This document shows positions 33,473 through 41,683 of a DNA stretch of 44,939 bases, piece by piece. How positions within the stretch are numbered: position 1 is the first letter of the stretch; every line of letters starts with the position of its first letter. Origin of the DNA: Bacilli bacterium (GTDB lineage: Bacteria; Bacillota_I; Bacilli_A; RF39; UBA660); contig JAFRAK010000022.1 in the NCBI GenBank assembly GCA_017405445.1, forward strand, positions 1 through 44,939, in the 5' to 3' direction. The position numbers and the translations under genes are program-made. A model generated the notes under the pieces. It was not told the DNA's origin. It ran no database searches and worked only from the letters and a program-made list of their open reading frames with translations.

Positions 33473-34759
33473 TTACTTTTTAGGTTCAATAACTGTCTTT
33501 CCACCCATATATGGTTGTAGTACTTTAGGTACTTTGATAGAGCCATCTTCTTGATAATTATTCTCTATTAAAGCTATTAATCCACGAGGACTAGCAACAA
33601 CAGTATTATTTAAAGTATGTAAGTAATAAGTTCCTTTTTCTCCTTTAGTACGAATACCTAAACGTCTAGCTTGAGCATCTCCTAAATTAGAACAACTAGC
33701 TACTTCAAAGTATTTTTGTTGTCTAGGACTCCATGCTTCAATATCACATGATTTAACTTTTAAATCAGCTAAATCTCCACTACAACATTCAAGTTGTCTA
33801 ACAGGAATATCCATATTTCTAAAGATATTAACAGTATGATTCCACATTTTATTGTACCAATCCATAGACTCTTCAGGTTCACATATAACAATCATCTCTT
33901 GTTTTTCAAATTGATGAACACGATATAGCCCTCTTTCTTCTAGACCGTGGCTTCCTCCTTCTTTTCTAAAGCAAGGTGAATAACTAGTCATATGAACTGG
34001 TAATTCTTCTTTTTTAAGTATTTGATCTTTAAATTTTCCAATCATACTATGTTCAGAAGTACCAATCAAATATAAATCTTCTCCTTCAATTTTATACATC
34101 ATAGCTTCCATTTCAGGAAATGACATAACTCCAGTAACTACATCACTATGAATCATAAATGGAGGAATTGCATAAGTAAATCCTTGTTCAATCATATAAT
34201 CTCTTCCATATGCAATCATAGCTTCATGAAGTCTCGCAATATCTCCTAATAAATAATAGAAACCCTGCCCAGATGTTCTACCAGCAGCATCTTTATCCAT
34301 ACCATTAACAGCTTCAATGATATCAGCATGATAAGGTATTTCATATTTAGGTACTACAGGTTCTCCAAATCTTTCTACCTCAACATTTTCACTGTCATCT
34401 TTACCAATAGGTACTGAATCATCAATAATCTGTGGAATAACCATCATCTTATCTTTAATGATAGAACTTAGTTCTGCTTGTTTTGCCTCTAATTTAGCAA
34501 TCTCTTCAGCAGATTCAGCAATTTTCTCTTTTATCTTTTCTGCTTCTTCTTTCTTACCATCTTTCATAAGTAATCCAATTTGACCACTTAATTTATTCTT
34601 ATCTCCCTTTAAAGTATCAACTTTAGTTTGTACTTCTCTTACTTCTTTATCAAGTTCAAATATCTCATCTACTAAAGGTAACTTTTCATCTTGAAATTTC
34701 TTTTTAATATTCTCTTTTACTAAATCTTTATTTTCTCTTATTAACTTAATATCAATCAT
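33473..34759 (-). CDS. serS: Serine-tRNA ligase
   Basis: Charges tRNA-Ser. The 428 residues have the N-terminal coiled-coil arm (about 30-105), class II motif 2 (FRKEGGSHGLEERGLYRVHQFEK), SCSNLGDAQARR, and motif 3 (NTVVASPRGLIALIENNYQ). ATG 34759 follows AGGAGGAAATAA. It lies downstream of the DUF1653 gene and a T-box leader, which should raise expression when uncharged tRNA-Ser accumulates. Confidence 0.96.
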   Translation of the reverse strand: MIDIKLIRENKDLVKENIKKKFQDEKLPLVDEIFELDKEVREVQTKVDTLKGDKNKLSGQIGLLMKDGKKEEAEKIKEKIAESAEEIAKLEAKQAELSSIIKDKMMVIPQIIDDSVPIGKDDSENVEVERFGEPVVPKYEIPYHADIIEAVNGMDKDAAGRTSGQGFYYLLGDIARLHEAMIAYGRDYMIEQGFTYAIPPFMIHSDVVTGVMSFPEMEAMMYKIEGEDLYLIGTSEHSMIGKFKDQILKKEELPVHMTSYSPCFRKEGGSHGLEERGLYRVHQFEKQEMIVICEPEESMDWYNKMWNHTVNIFRNMDIPVRQLECCSGDLADLKVKSCDIEAWSPRQQKYFEVASCSNLGDAQARRLGIRTKGEKGTYYLHTLNNTVVASPRGLIALIENNYQEDGSIKVPKVLQPYMGGKTVIEPKK

Positions 34760-34773
34760 TTTATTTCCTCCTA

Positions 34774-35019
34774 TTAATTATTTAATGATTTAATCTTAAC
34801 TTCTTGAAATCTATATTTTTGTTTTACATTCGGATATTTTTCATGATCTACTTCCGAGGCAAACATCTCATAAGGTCTAGCATATACTTTATAATTACCA
34901 TATAAAGCTCTATATATAACCATATCTTCTCCAGTTTCTGTATGTTCTGCTATTTCAAGGACCAAATACAAATCCCCTTTAAAATGCTTATATACAGTAT
35001 TTATTTTAATTTTTCTCAT
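34774..35019 (-). CDS. DUF1653 family protein
   Basis: The 81-residue protein has the DUF1653 layout: [42 protein letters not shown] and VKQKYRFQ. The family often lies near tRNA-related genes and has an OB-like fold, function unknown. It is the first gene after the serS T-box, 14 bases before serS, so it is under serine-tRNA control. AGGAGGTGTATC precedes the start. Confidence 0.85.
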   Translation of the reverse strand: MRKIKINTVYKHFKGDLYLVLEIAEHTETGEDMVIYRALYGNYKVYARPYEMFASEVDHEKYPNVKQKYRFQEVKIKSLNN

Positions 35020-35026
35020 GATACAC

Positions 35027-35222
35027 CTCCTAAAATATAAAAAGATGATACCTAAAGGAGTGCATATTGCACGGTACCATCCTTACATTAACTTCATTAG
35101 ATAACGGTATTACCCGGAAATATATTCATCTATAGAGTAGATAAATAAGACTATTACATCGTTTCCACCAACCACGAATTCTCTATGCTACATCATCTTA
35201 TTATTGATTCTAATTATCGACT
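35027..35222 (-). promoter_or_regulatory. T-box leader of DUF1653-serS
   Basis: The T-box core AAGGATGGTACCGTGCA is at 35084-35068. The terminator is GATGGTACC pairing with GGTATCATC (35081-35073 with 35052-35044), with an inner GTGCA/TGCAC hairpin and five T (35043-35039). Stem I lies around 35200-35127, with ATAGAG/CTCTAT as closing helix and the conserved GGTGGAAACGATG apical motif. The most likely specifier is UCU (Ser), 35141-35139. The T-box bulge is UGGU. Confidence 0.9.
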
Positions 35223-35229
35223 TGAATTT

Positions 35230-35258
35230 ATTATAGTAAATATTTTTATGATTTTCAA
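35230..35258 (-). promoter_or_regulatory. Promoter of the serS T-box transcript
   Basis: TTGAAA (35258-35253), 17 bases, TATAAT (35235-35230). The -35 overlaps the TGA stop of the preceding gene (35257-35255). Confidence 0.8.
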
Positions 35259-36496
35259 TATTTTTCATGTAAATAACAATCATTTCCATTATCATAATCT
35301 TTTTCAATCTTAGAATACTCTCCAACTTTTTCAAGATTAATCTCTTTCGCAGATATTTCTGGGAATCCTAATTCTCCATCAGTAATCGATATAAAATAAT
35401 TAAATTTTCCTTTTACTATAATATCTCCTTTTTTTACTTTTTCTACTCTAACATATGCTTCCGTATGAGGATGTGAAAAAGCAAAAGGTACCATATAATA
35501 ATCAGATACTTCATCAAAATGGAAATAGAAAACATCTTCATCAAAATCACATGTGTAGGCCTCTTTTTCTACCCTTCTTTTTACATTTCGAATAACTATA
35601 TTAGCAGCATTAACAATATAGGTATTTTCTATTTTACCTGCTTCATTCTTTAATTGAACAGAATTAGTATAAGCTAAAGCACTTGCAGAAATAGCAGTTA
35701 AGAAAAAAGCACAGAATAAAAATACTCTCTTCATATGGAATTCATCTTCCATCCTATTTTCTCCACTTGTATAATAAGTACCATAATAAGCACTTCCATC
35801 AAAAGCAATCCAAGGAATCATTACAAATGGTAATAATAGAACAACTATTCCTGGTTTTTTAAAACAAGGTCCAAGCTTATATAAAACATACAAGTATAAT
35901 ATTTGTCCAATACCTGGAATCCATATTAATTTATTAATTAAAGGACTACCAATAACAGCATCCGCTAAAACATAAAAATTATAAAAAGGAATAAGAGCAT
36001 ACCACCAACATTTATCCATTTTCATAAAAACTAATTCAATAGAATAAACATAGAAAAAGAAAACAGAAAAACCAAGAATAATTTCTCCTAAATTAGAAAC
36101 AACAATACTAATAAAATCTCCTCTAGCTAGTAAATAATAGTAAAATAAACAGCCAAAACAAATAACTAAATATAAAATCATGTTAACAGTAAAACATAAT
36201 GTAAAATTTCCAGTATGTTCTCCTTTAACAGATGCATTTACTTTCTTATTCAATATATTAGTTTCTTTCTTTTTTAAGGATTGCCCACTACCAACAGTAT
36301 ATCCTTCTCCTTTTTTTTCTATATACTTTGATACTCCTTTATTTTCAGGATGATCTGGATTTAGGTTTCCACATTTCATACAATATCTAGCATTACTATA
36401 AACCTCTGCCCCACATCTAGAACAATACGTAAGATAACCCTTACCATTATTGGCATTTGAAACATTATTACTATTATTAATTTCGAAATTACCCAT
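35255..36496 (-). CDS. Zinc-ribbon membrane protein with DUF5684-like region
   Basis: The 413-residue protein starts with a zinc ribbon (CSRCGAEVYSNARYCMKCGN, about 25-45), then several membrane segments (about 100-245) including the DUF5684-like pattern KMDKCWWYALIPFYNFYVLADAVIG. From about residue 263 there is a second signal-like helix (HMKRVFLFCAFFLTAISASALA) and a ~150-residue extracellular domain to the end. That second half reads like a separate exported protein fused in frame. ATG 36496 follows GGAGGATAATACT. Stop is TGA. Function unknown. Confidence 0.7.
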   Translation of the reverse strand: MGNFEINNSNNVSNANNGKGYLTYCSRCGAEVYSNARYCMKCGNLNPDHPENKGVSKYIEKKGEGYTVGSGQSLKKKETNILNKKVNASVKGEHTGNFTLCFTVNMILYLVICFGCLFYYYLLARGDFISIVVSNLGEIILGFSVFFFYVYSIELVFMKMDKCWWYALIPFYNFYVLADAVIGSPLINKLIWIPGIGQILYLYVLYKLGPCFKKPGIVVLLLPFVMIPWIAFDGSAYYGTYYTSGENRMEDEFHMKRVFLFCAFFLTAISASALAYTNSVQLKNEAGKIENTYIVNAANIVIRNVKRRVEKEAYTCDFDEDVFYFHFDEVSDYYMVPFAFSHPHTEAYVRVEKVKKGDIIVKGKFNYFISITDGELGFPEISAKEINLEKVGEYSKIEKDYDNGNDCYLHEKY

Positions 36497-36527
36497 AGTA
36501 TTATCCTCCTATCATAGTATCAATTAA

Positions 36528-36556
36528 ATTATAGAATAAAATGAACAAAAAAACAA
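36528..36556 (-). promoter_or_regulatory. Sigma-A promoter of the 35255-36496 gene
   Basis: TTGTTT (36556-36551), 17 bases, TATAAT (36533-36528). Confidence 0.7.
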
Positions 36557-36610
36557 TAATAGAACATTTAAATGATATACTAACTTATTATCATGAATCT
36601 ATAATATCAT

Positions 36611-36697
36611 AAAAAATCTCAAGAATATCCTTGAGATTGAAAATTTAATACTTTTTATATTGGTAAAATATATTATTTAAAAATAATTATTTTACTG
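36611..36697 (-). terminator. Terminator of the lectin-fold surface gene
   Basis: Stem AATCTCAAG/CTTGAGATT (36638-36630 with 36623-36615) with six T-rich bases is a solid terminator about 75 bases past the stop. Between them an A/T-only palindrome (GTAAAATA...TATTTTAC, about 36663-36696) may fold too. Confidence 0.75.
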
Positions 36698-36712
36698 TTA
36701 TATAAATAAGTA

Positions 36713-38926
36713 TTACTCGACAATGTACGGATCACTGCTAGTTCCAGATCCTCCCGAAATTTTCATTCCAGGTTTAAGTGAAACGACCAAACGCGCGCCA
36801 ATGGCACCAATGACACTGCGGTTGTTCAGACTGCCAGAGTTCACGTCGAACTCGTAAGCGTCGTGGAGACTGAAGGTGCTAGGCGACCCCAGCCAATAAT
36901 ATGTATTGTTATTTAAATAGTTTGCTCCACCTGTTGCACCTCCGGCAAGCATTGCTTCATCACTTGTAAGTAAACCTACTGGATATGTTAATTTTCCATT
37001 TCCTGTTCCTGATTCTCTTACTGTAAATGCATCATTCTTATTTGTACATCCTAAACTTGGGGCATATGTCGTATTTGCTCTATTATACCCACTAAACATC
37101 AAACTATAGTCTTTCCATGTACTTCCTGTTACATTTCCTCCATCTGGATTCCACCCATTTAATGTTCCGATACTTCTATCATTACAATATACCGTATCCT
37201 CTAGTTTATTCGTATAACTTGTCATATTACTTTGATACCATGTATCTATCGCTATTTTTATTGTTGAATTATTTTCATTACTTGAATTTGTTAACATTTC
37301 TGATAACGCATCTTCAACTTTCTTGCCATTTGTTAATGTTATATAATATGCTGTACTACTTGATACATAATATACATATCTAACACTTGTACATGTTGTT
37401 GCTGTCGTACTTCCACATGTATAATGTTGATAATTTAAGTTTGTTCCTGATATTGTACTCTTCTTCTCTACATTATAACTACCTTTTGATGTTAAGGTAT
37501 ATGTTCCATTTTCATATGTTACATCTGGTGCATAATACCAATTTGTGCCTGTTGCACTACTATAGGTATATACATCTCCATACATATATCCGACATATGC
37601 TGGACTATTATAATTTTCATTAAATTTTATATCTGTTGTACTTATATGTGTGTCTGCTCCGGTATTGTTACATTCAACACCTAGTAAATCTCCAAGTTCA
37701 TTAATAGTAAAAATAACAATATCATCATTATCATAATCAGATTCATCTTTAGCATACTTAACACTAATTACATCGGTTGTAGTTAATCCATTTAATAAAA
37801 GTGTACTATTCTTTTTTCCACTATCAAATTTTAATTCATTATTGTTCTTATAAAAATATACTCCATCATAATCTGTTTCAGAAGATATCATATAACTAAT
37901 TATATAATCACCAGATTCTTTTACATTGAATGTAAATGTTGCACTTGAATTGTCATCTTTCATAGAACTAGTCCATGATTCATTTTCAGCATTATAGATA
38001 AATGGATATGTGCTATCATTTGTATAATTATATTCGCTTTGATCAAGCGGTACTTGGTCATATATGTTTTTAGGCACTCCATCATAGATTAGTTTTACAC
38101 CACCGGTATCGGTTGTTCTGACTATTTTCCAACAGAAGTTAGCAAATATCAAATGATTATTATCAACGTCTCCTCTATAGTAATATATCGGATAGGTATC
38201 ATTTTCGGTTCCTGCTCTTAGATATATTCCTTTACCATTCGTATCACTTGATATCGCATTAAATTGTATTCCATTAGCATTTGTTACATAGGTACTTGCT
38301 ATATTATCAATGACAGCATTTTGCGTAATGGTATCTAGCAAGTTATAAACATGTGATACCTTTATTGCACCAGAATCTGCTTGGATGTATTCTGGTTCCA
38401 AACTCGTACTGATAGTTGTGGCATCAGGAAGTTCCTCTATATCACTTCTAAATTCTAAGCGTACAAGATATGTTTCCGTTGTACCTGCATTTAAGGCATG
38501 ATTTTCTAATATTTCAACTCCATCAGAGTAAGTTACAGTATAATTCAAATAATCTGGTACTTCAGATACTACTTCGTTATTTACTTTTAATGTTTTATTT
38601 AATGTACCAATCATGGCATCTATTGTTCCTGCGTTTACTACATCCACTGTAAACTCATAGAAGTCTCCAGGGAGAGATAATGTTACTTCAAAATCCACTT
38701 TACAGTTATTTTCTGGATCTATGGTTGCAGCAGTATCATCCAAACCAATAGAAACACTATTTTCATTTATAACTATATTATCAAAATAAATATTCCAAGT
38801 ATTTGACTTTATTTTCGCAATACCATTAATTTGTAGATTTGCTTGTAAAATAGCATAGACTACTCCCATTACTAATAAACTAAATAGTATGAAATAAGTT
38901 GTAGTTTGTTTATTTCTTCGATTCAT
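36713..38926 (-). CDS. Surface protein with C-type-lectin-like C-terminus
   Basis: The 737-residue protein has an N-terminal membrane anchor (about 12-32, no clear cleavage site), a beta-rich region (35-180), a segment with HLIFANFCWKIVRTTDTGGVKLIYDG, an inserted jelly-roll-like stretch (about 305-405), and the large C-terminal domain with EDTVYCNDRSI, KNDAFTV, GKLTYPVGLLTSDEAMLAGG and YYWLGSP ... GARLVVSLKPG ... DPYIVE. That ending is the C-type-lectin/FGE-like fold used by many gut Firmicutes surface proteins. From W678 on, codon use changes sharply to G+C-rich with NNC codons (see the variable-region entry). ATG 38926 follows AAGGTAGTGATACT. It is probably displayed outside with the lectin-like end exposed. 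Ligand unknown. Confidence 0.85.
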   Translation of the reverse strand: MNRRNKQTTTYFILFSLLVMGVVYAILQANLQINGIAKIKSNTWNIYFDNIVINENSVSIGLDDTAATIDPENNCKVDFEVTLSLPGDFYEFTVDVVNAGTIDAMIGTLNKTLKVNNEVVSEVPDYLNYTVTYSDGVEILENHALNAGTTETYLVRLEFRSDIEELPDATTISTSLEPEYIQADSGAIKVSHVYNLLDTITQNAVIDNIASTYVTNANGIQFNAISSDTNGKGIYLRAGTENDTYPIYYYRGDVDNNHLIFANFCWKIVRTTDTGGVKLIYDGVPKNIYDQVPLDQSEYNYTNDSTYPFIYNAENESWTSSMKDDNSSATFTFNVKESGDYIISYMISSETDYDGVYFYKNNNELKFDSGKKNSTLLLNGLTTTDVISVKYAKDESDYDNDDIVIFTINELGDLLGVECNNTGADTHISTTDIKFNENYNSPAYVGYMYGDVYTYSSATGTNWYYAPDVTYENGTYTLTSKGSYNVEKKSTISGTNLNYQHYTCGSTTATTCTSVRYVYYVSSSTAYYITLTNGKKVEDALSEMLTNSSNENNSTIKIAIDTWYQSNMTSYTNKLEDTVYCNDRSIGTLNGWNPDGGNVTGSTWKDYSLMFSGYNRANTTYAPSLGCTNKNDAFTVRESGTGNGKLTYPVGLLTSDEAMLAGGATGGANYLNNNTYYWLGSPSTFSLHDAYEFDVNSGSLNNRSVIGAIGARLVVSLKPGMKISGGSGTSSDPYIVE
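36782..36892 (-). other. Candidate hypervariable region (DGR-type VR) at the 3' end of the lectin-fold gene
   Basis: Residues 679-715. By hand count 65 of 113 bases (36781-36893) are G or C, against a very A/T-rich background. In 37 codons none ends in A, 18 end in C, and only 11 end in T. Codons such as AGC, ACC, CTC, CAC, GAC, TAC, AAC, CGC, GTC and GCC fit AAC-to-NNC diversification. The G+C-rich GGCGCGCGTTTGG lies at the 3' end, where an initiation-of-mutagenic-homing site is expected. No template repeat or reverse transcriptase lies in the window. Confidence 0.55.
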
Positions 38927-38948
38927 AGTATCACTACCTTATATGCAA

Positions 38949-38954
38949 ATTATA
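38949..38954 (-). promoter_or_regulatory. Extended -10 promoter of the lectin-fold gene
   Basis: TGC-TATAAT on the minus strand (38954-38949), 23 bases before the ATG. The -35 position is the T-tract of the previous terminator. Confidence 0.65.
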
Positions 38955-38970
38955 GCATTTTATAAACAAA

Positions 38971-38993
38971 GAAAAAAGAGATTTCTCTCTTTT
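38971..38993 (-). terminator. Terminator of the PH-domain gene
   Basis: Stem AAAAGAGA/TCTCTTTT (38993-38986 with 38981-38974), loop GAAA, then T-tract. The stop codon overlaps the 5' arm. Confidence 0.8.
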
Positions 38994-40041
38994 ATTTTTT
39001 AAATTCTCTATTATTATAAATCAAAGTATTTTTATCATAAGTTGCATACATATATGCTTGTGATTCTGAAGAAGAACCATAAAATCTAGATTCATAACTG
39101 TATTTAAATGTTACTTGAGTTGTTTCAGGATTATATTCCCAATTACATTTAACTGATTTTATGCCATTTAAATCAATTGTACAAGTTCCATCTTTCTTTA
39201 AAGTAAATACTTCAGATCCATTTTGATAAACACCATATACATTACGTTCATTCGTAAATACAAAAGCAAAGAAACGAACAATACCTATAAAGAATATAAC
39301 AACAAATAGAATGACTCCGGCAAGAATTAGATATTTATATTGTGGTTTATTAATAATGTTACGTGACTCATATTGATTTTTAACTTTTGTTTTTGATTTA
39401 GTCATTAATTCTTCTACTTTATCTTTAAATTCTTGAGCATTCCAAGTCCAGAATACTTTTGGAAGATGCATATATTGGAAAATAATAACAGCTCTAAAGA
39501 TCCAGAAAAATTTAAAAGAAATAATATTAGTTACTTTATCTAGAGGAATTGTTCCTTCCCAACGATAGAATGGAATATATTTCTCATAATAAATTTGTCC
39601 ATCTGTTACGCACATCATTGTTTTTGCAGCACAACGATAGATCCAATTATAAAAGAAATAAGCAATAACAATTCCAATAATGATTCCAAATTCTTCTAAT
39701 ACTCTATACCAGAAACCATATCCTAAACTAGCAATATTACCAGCAAAATTATCACAAGTTAATCCAATAAAAAGAATTGCTAAAACAAGTAACATTAATT
39801 TATCAAGAACAGATATAAATAACACACGACAAGTAACATATGCTTCTTTTTTCTCTTCACCTGTTATCTTTTCTTTTAAATCTTTTGCTTTTTCTCCAAC
39901 TTTCTGAAAAGCATTTTTTAATCCTTTCATATCTTCTTTCATTTCTTCTTTAGCTTCATTTGCCTTCTCAACGACTTTGTCTAATTGAATCGTTGCTTCA
40001 AGTTTTTCCTGAATACTTTCTTTTTTTTCTTTATCGTCCAC
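38992..40041 (-). CDS. Membrane protein with bacterial PH domain
   Basis: The 349-residue protein begins with a charged coiled-coil-like region (about 1-65), has three membrane segments (about 80-97, 115-137, 240-265) and between the second and third a PH-like domain (MMCVTDGQIYYEKYIPFYRWEGTIPLDKVTNI, PF03703 type). A C-terminal extracellular domain follows (YQNGSEVFTLKKDGTCTIDLNG). The start is uncertain: GTG 40041 is better spaced from AAGG than GTG 40050. Function unknown; PH membrane proteins often modulate envelope physiology. Confidence 0.7.
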   Translation of the reverse strand: MDDKEKKESIQEKLEATIQLDKVVEKANEAKEEMKEDMKGLKNAFQKVGEKAKDLKEKITGEEKKEAYVTCRVLFISVLDKLMLLVLAILFIGLTCDNFAGNIASLGYGFWYRVLEEFGIIIGIVIAYFFYNWIYRCAAKTMMCVTDGQIYYEKYIPFYRWEGTIPLDKVTNIISFKFFWIFRAVIIFQYMHLPKVFWTWNAQEFKDKVEELMTKSKTKVKNQYESRNIINKPQYKYLILAGVILFVVIFFIGIVRFFAFVFTNERNVYGVYQNGSEVFTLKKDGTCTIDLNGIKSVKCNWEYNPETTQVTFKYSYESRFYGSSSESQAYMYATYDKNTLIYNNREFKK

Positions 40042-40065
40042 ACTTACCACTACCTTTCTATTTTA

Positions 40066-40093
40066 AGTATAACACGATATCAAAAATATTCAA
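40066..40093 (-). promoter_or_regulatory. Promoter of the PH-domain gene
   Basis: TTGAAT (40093-40088), 16 bases, TATACT (40071-40066) with an upstream TG (extended -10). Confidence 0.65.
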
Positions 40094-40099
40094 GATTTT

Positions 40100-40360
40100 T
40101 TATTTAGAGACAACAATTAGTTTTATTGCAGTTCTCTCTTCAGACTCAATCATAATATCTTGAAATGCTGGAATACAAACTAAATTAACTCCTGTAGGGG
40201 CAACAAACCCTCTCGCAACTGCAATTGCTTTTATTGCTTGATTAAGAGCTCCTGCACCAACTGCTTGCACTTCAACCACCCCATTTTCACGAAAAACATT
40301 TGCGATTGCTCCAGCTACACTATTTGGATTTGATTTACTACTTACTTTTAATATTTCCAT
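40100..40360 (-). CDS. spoVS: Stage V sporulation protein S
   Basis: The 86 residues match SpoVS from end to end: MEILKVSSKSNPNSVAGAIA, VQAVGAGALNQAIKAIAVARGF, CIPAFQDI. SpoVS is an Alba-like nucleic-acid-binding protein needed for spore coat assembly and core maturation in Bacillus. The exact length equals the B. subtilis protein. ATG 40360 follows AGAGGAATAT; upstream in-frame codons overlap the VanW gene and its terminator and are not used. Monocistronic by its flanking terminators. SpoVS also occurs in some non-sporulators, but with CotE it supports sporulation. Confidence 0.95.
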   Translation of the reverse strand: MEILKVSSKSNPNSVAGAIANVFRENGVVEVQAVGAGALNQAIKAIAVARGFVAPTGVNLVCIPAFQDIMIESEERTAIKLIVVSK

Positions 40361-40381
40361 ATATTCCTCTCTTTCACTTAA

Positions 40382-40409
40382 GCATATGAAGAAAAGAAAA
40401 AAATATGAA
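40382..40409 (-). promoter_or_regulatory. Possible sigma-E-like promoter of spoVS
   Basis: TCATATT, 13 bases, CATATGCT on the minus strand, the first matching the KMATATT -35 consensus fully and the second 6 of 8 to CATACAHT. No sigma-A promoter is apparent. In B. subtilis spoVS uses sigma-H, so this is tentative. Confidence 0.3.
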
Positions 40410-40437
40410 AAAAATGAACCATTAATCAGGTTCATTT
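40404..40437 (-). terminator. Terminator of the VanW gene
   Basis: Stem AAATGAACC/GGTTCATTT (40437-40429 with 40420-40412), the stop codon in the loop, followed by a T-tract. Confidence 0.85.
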
Positions 40438-41678
40438 TCATCTTTAGGATAATAAGTACTAGCGATAAAGCTAACATCAATTTCTTCTCCATTTAAATAA
40501 GTATGTCTATAACTTTCAAAACTTCTTCCACCAAGCCAAACTGATTCCATAGAATAACTCTTACCACCTAATGCATTAGCATTAGACCAAAATTCTACAT
40601 GTACTTCTCCATCCCAATCATAAGCTTTTACATAAATTGGATAATCAAAAGTATTTCTCCACTGCATATCAACATTCCAGCCATTAGAATAAGATACCAC
40701 TGTCGCATCTAAGCCACCCGCTACATAAGGACTTTTCTTTGCATGAGGACTACGCGCAATAATTTCATGTCCACCAAGTAATGCTGCATTATATACCGTT
40801 GTTGCTACTTGACACACACCATTTCCAATATATTTGTAATAGAAAACATATCCATCTTTATCATAAGGACCAGCATAATTATAATAAGAGAAAATCTCCC
40901 CAGGTTCTACAATAGCCCCATTAATATAATTGATTGCTGTTCTTAAATTCTGTGCTCTTGCTGTAATCCAAGTATCATATTCAGTTACAAAAGAAGAAGT
41001 TAAAGTATCAATTCCAACATAATTTTCATTCGTATATGCAGGAATACTTTTTCCAACAAGAGCCACAACAGCTCCCTCATATTGATAATTATTTTGAAAA
41101 AAATCTTGAATGACTTTAAAACTTTCATCAACATTAATCTGATAACCATTTACTCCTCTAACATAACGAACTCCCTCACTAGTATCAAAATATCCATCAA
41201 CAGGAGATAAAGAAGTAGAATTACTTAACTCATTTAAAAAAGCAAGTGTTTTTTCTTCATTCAATTTATAATAGATAGGAAACTCTTTCTGATCTTCATG
41301 TTTATTAATAAACCATATCTTTCTACTATAGCTTAATTGTTTTTGATAATTTTTAATCTCCTGAATCGTACGAGATGTATCAACCTCTAATCCTACTTTA
41401 GAAAAAGGAAAAGTATATTCACGATCATCTAATTTTATTGTAATATTCTTTTTTAAAATCTCATTTGATAATAATCCTATTTTCTTCTCACCATGTTCAA
41501 AACTTAAACCCGATAAATTATACTGATCTACCATAAAACCAGGTAAAAAACGAGATTCATAACTATCAACTAAATCTGTATTTAAGTAATACAAAATACC
41601 ATAAAAAAAGATAAGAAAAACAAAGAAAACAGAAGCAATAATAGTTTTCTCATTATACAATATTTTCTTACCTCTCAT
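40422..41678 (-). CDS. VanW/YoaR-family protein with peptidoglycan-binding domain
   Basis: The 418-residue protein has an N-terminal membrane anchor (about 10-34), a PG_binding_4-like region (about 60-200) and a VanW domain (about 230-370: EPGEIFSYYNYAGPY, GNGVCQVATTVYNAALLGGHEI, RSPHAKKSPYV, DATVVSYS). VanW occurs next to vancomycin-resistance and YoaR genes; its activity is not established, but cell-wall association is likely. ATG 41678 is chosen for spacing from AGGA. It overlaps or abuts the SGNH gene. Confidence 0.85.
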   Translation of the reverse strand: MRGKKILYNEKTIIASVFFVFLIFFYGILYYLNTDLVDSYESRFLPGFMVDQYNLSGLSFEHGEKKIGLLSNEILKKNITIKLDDREYTFPFSKVGLEVDTSRTIQEIKNYQKQLSYSRKIWFINKHEDQKEFPIYYKLNEEKTLAFLNELSNSTSLSPVDGYFDTSEGVRYVRGVNGYQINVDESFKVIQDFFQNNYQYEGAVVALVGKSIPAYTNENYVGIDTLTSSFVTEYDTWITARAQNLRTAINYINGAIVEPGEIFSYYNYAGPYDKDGYVFYYKYIGNGVCQVATTVYNAALLGGHEIIARSPHAKKSPYVAGGLDATVVSYSNGWNVDMQWRNTFDYPIYVKAYDWDGEVHVEFWSNANALGGKSYSMESVWLGGRSFESYRHTYLNGEEIDVSFIASTYYPKDENEPD

Positions 41679-41683
41679 AACCA

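Noticed and set aside
36663..36696. A/T-only palindrome as the main terminator or an origin.
   Set aside because: No G/C in the stem and no DnaA boxes or other origin features; the hairpin at 36615-36638 is a better terminator.
36713..38926. A template region or reverse transcriptase for the candidate variable region within this window.
   Set aside because: No second copy of the G+C-rich stretch was seen and no gene carries reverse transcriptase motifs.
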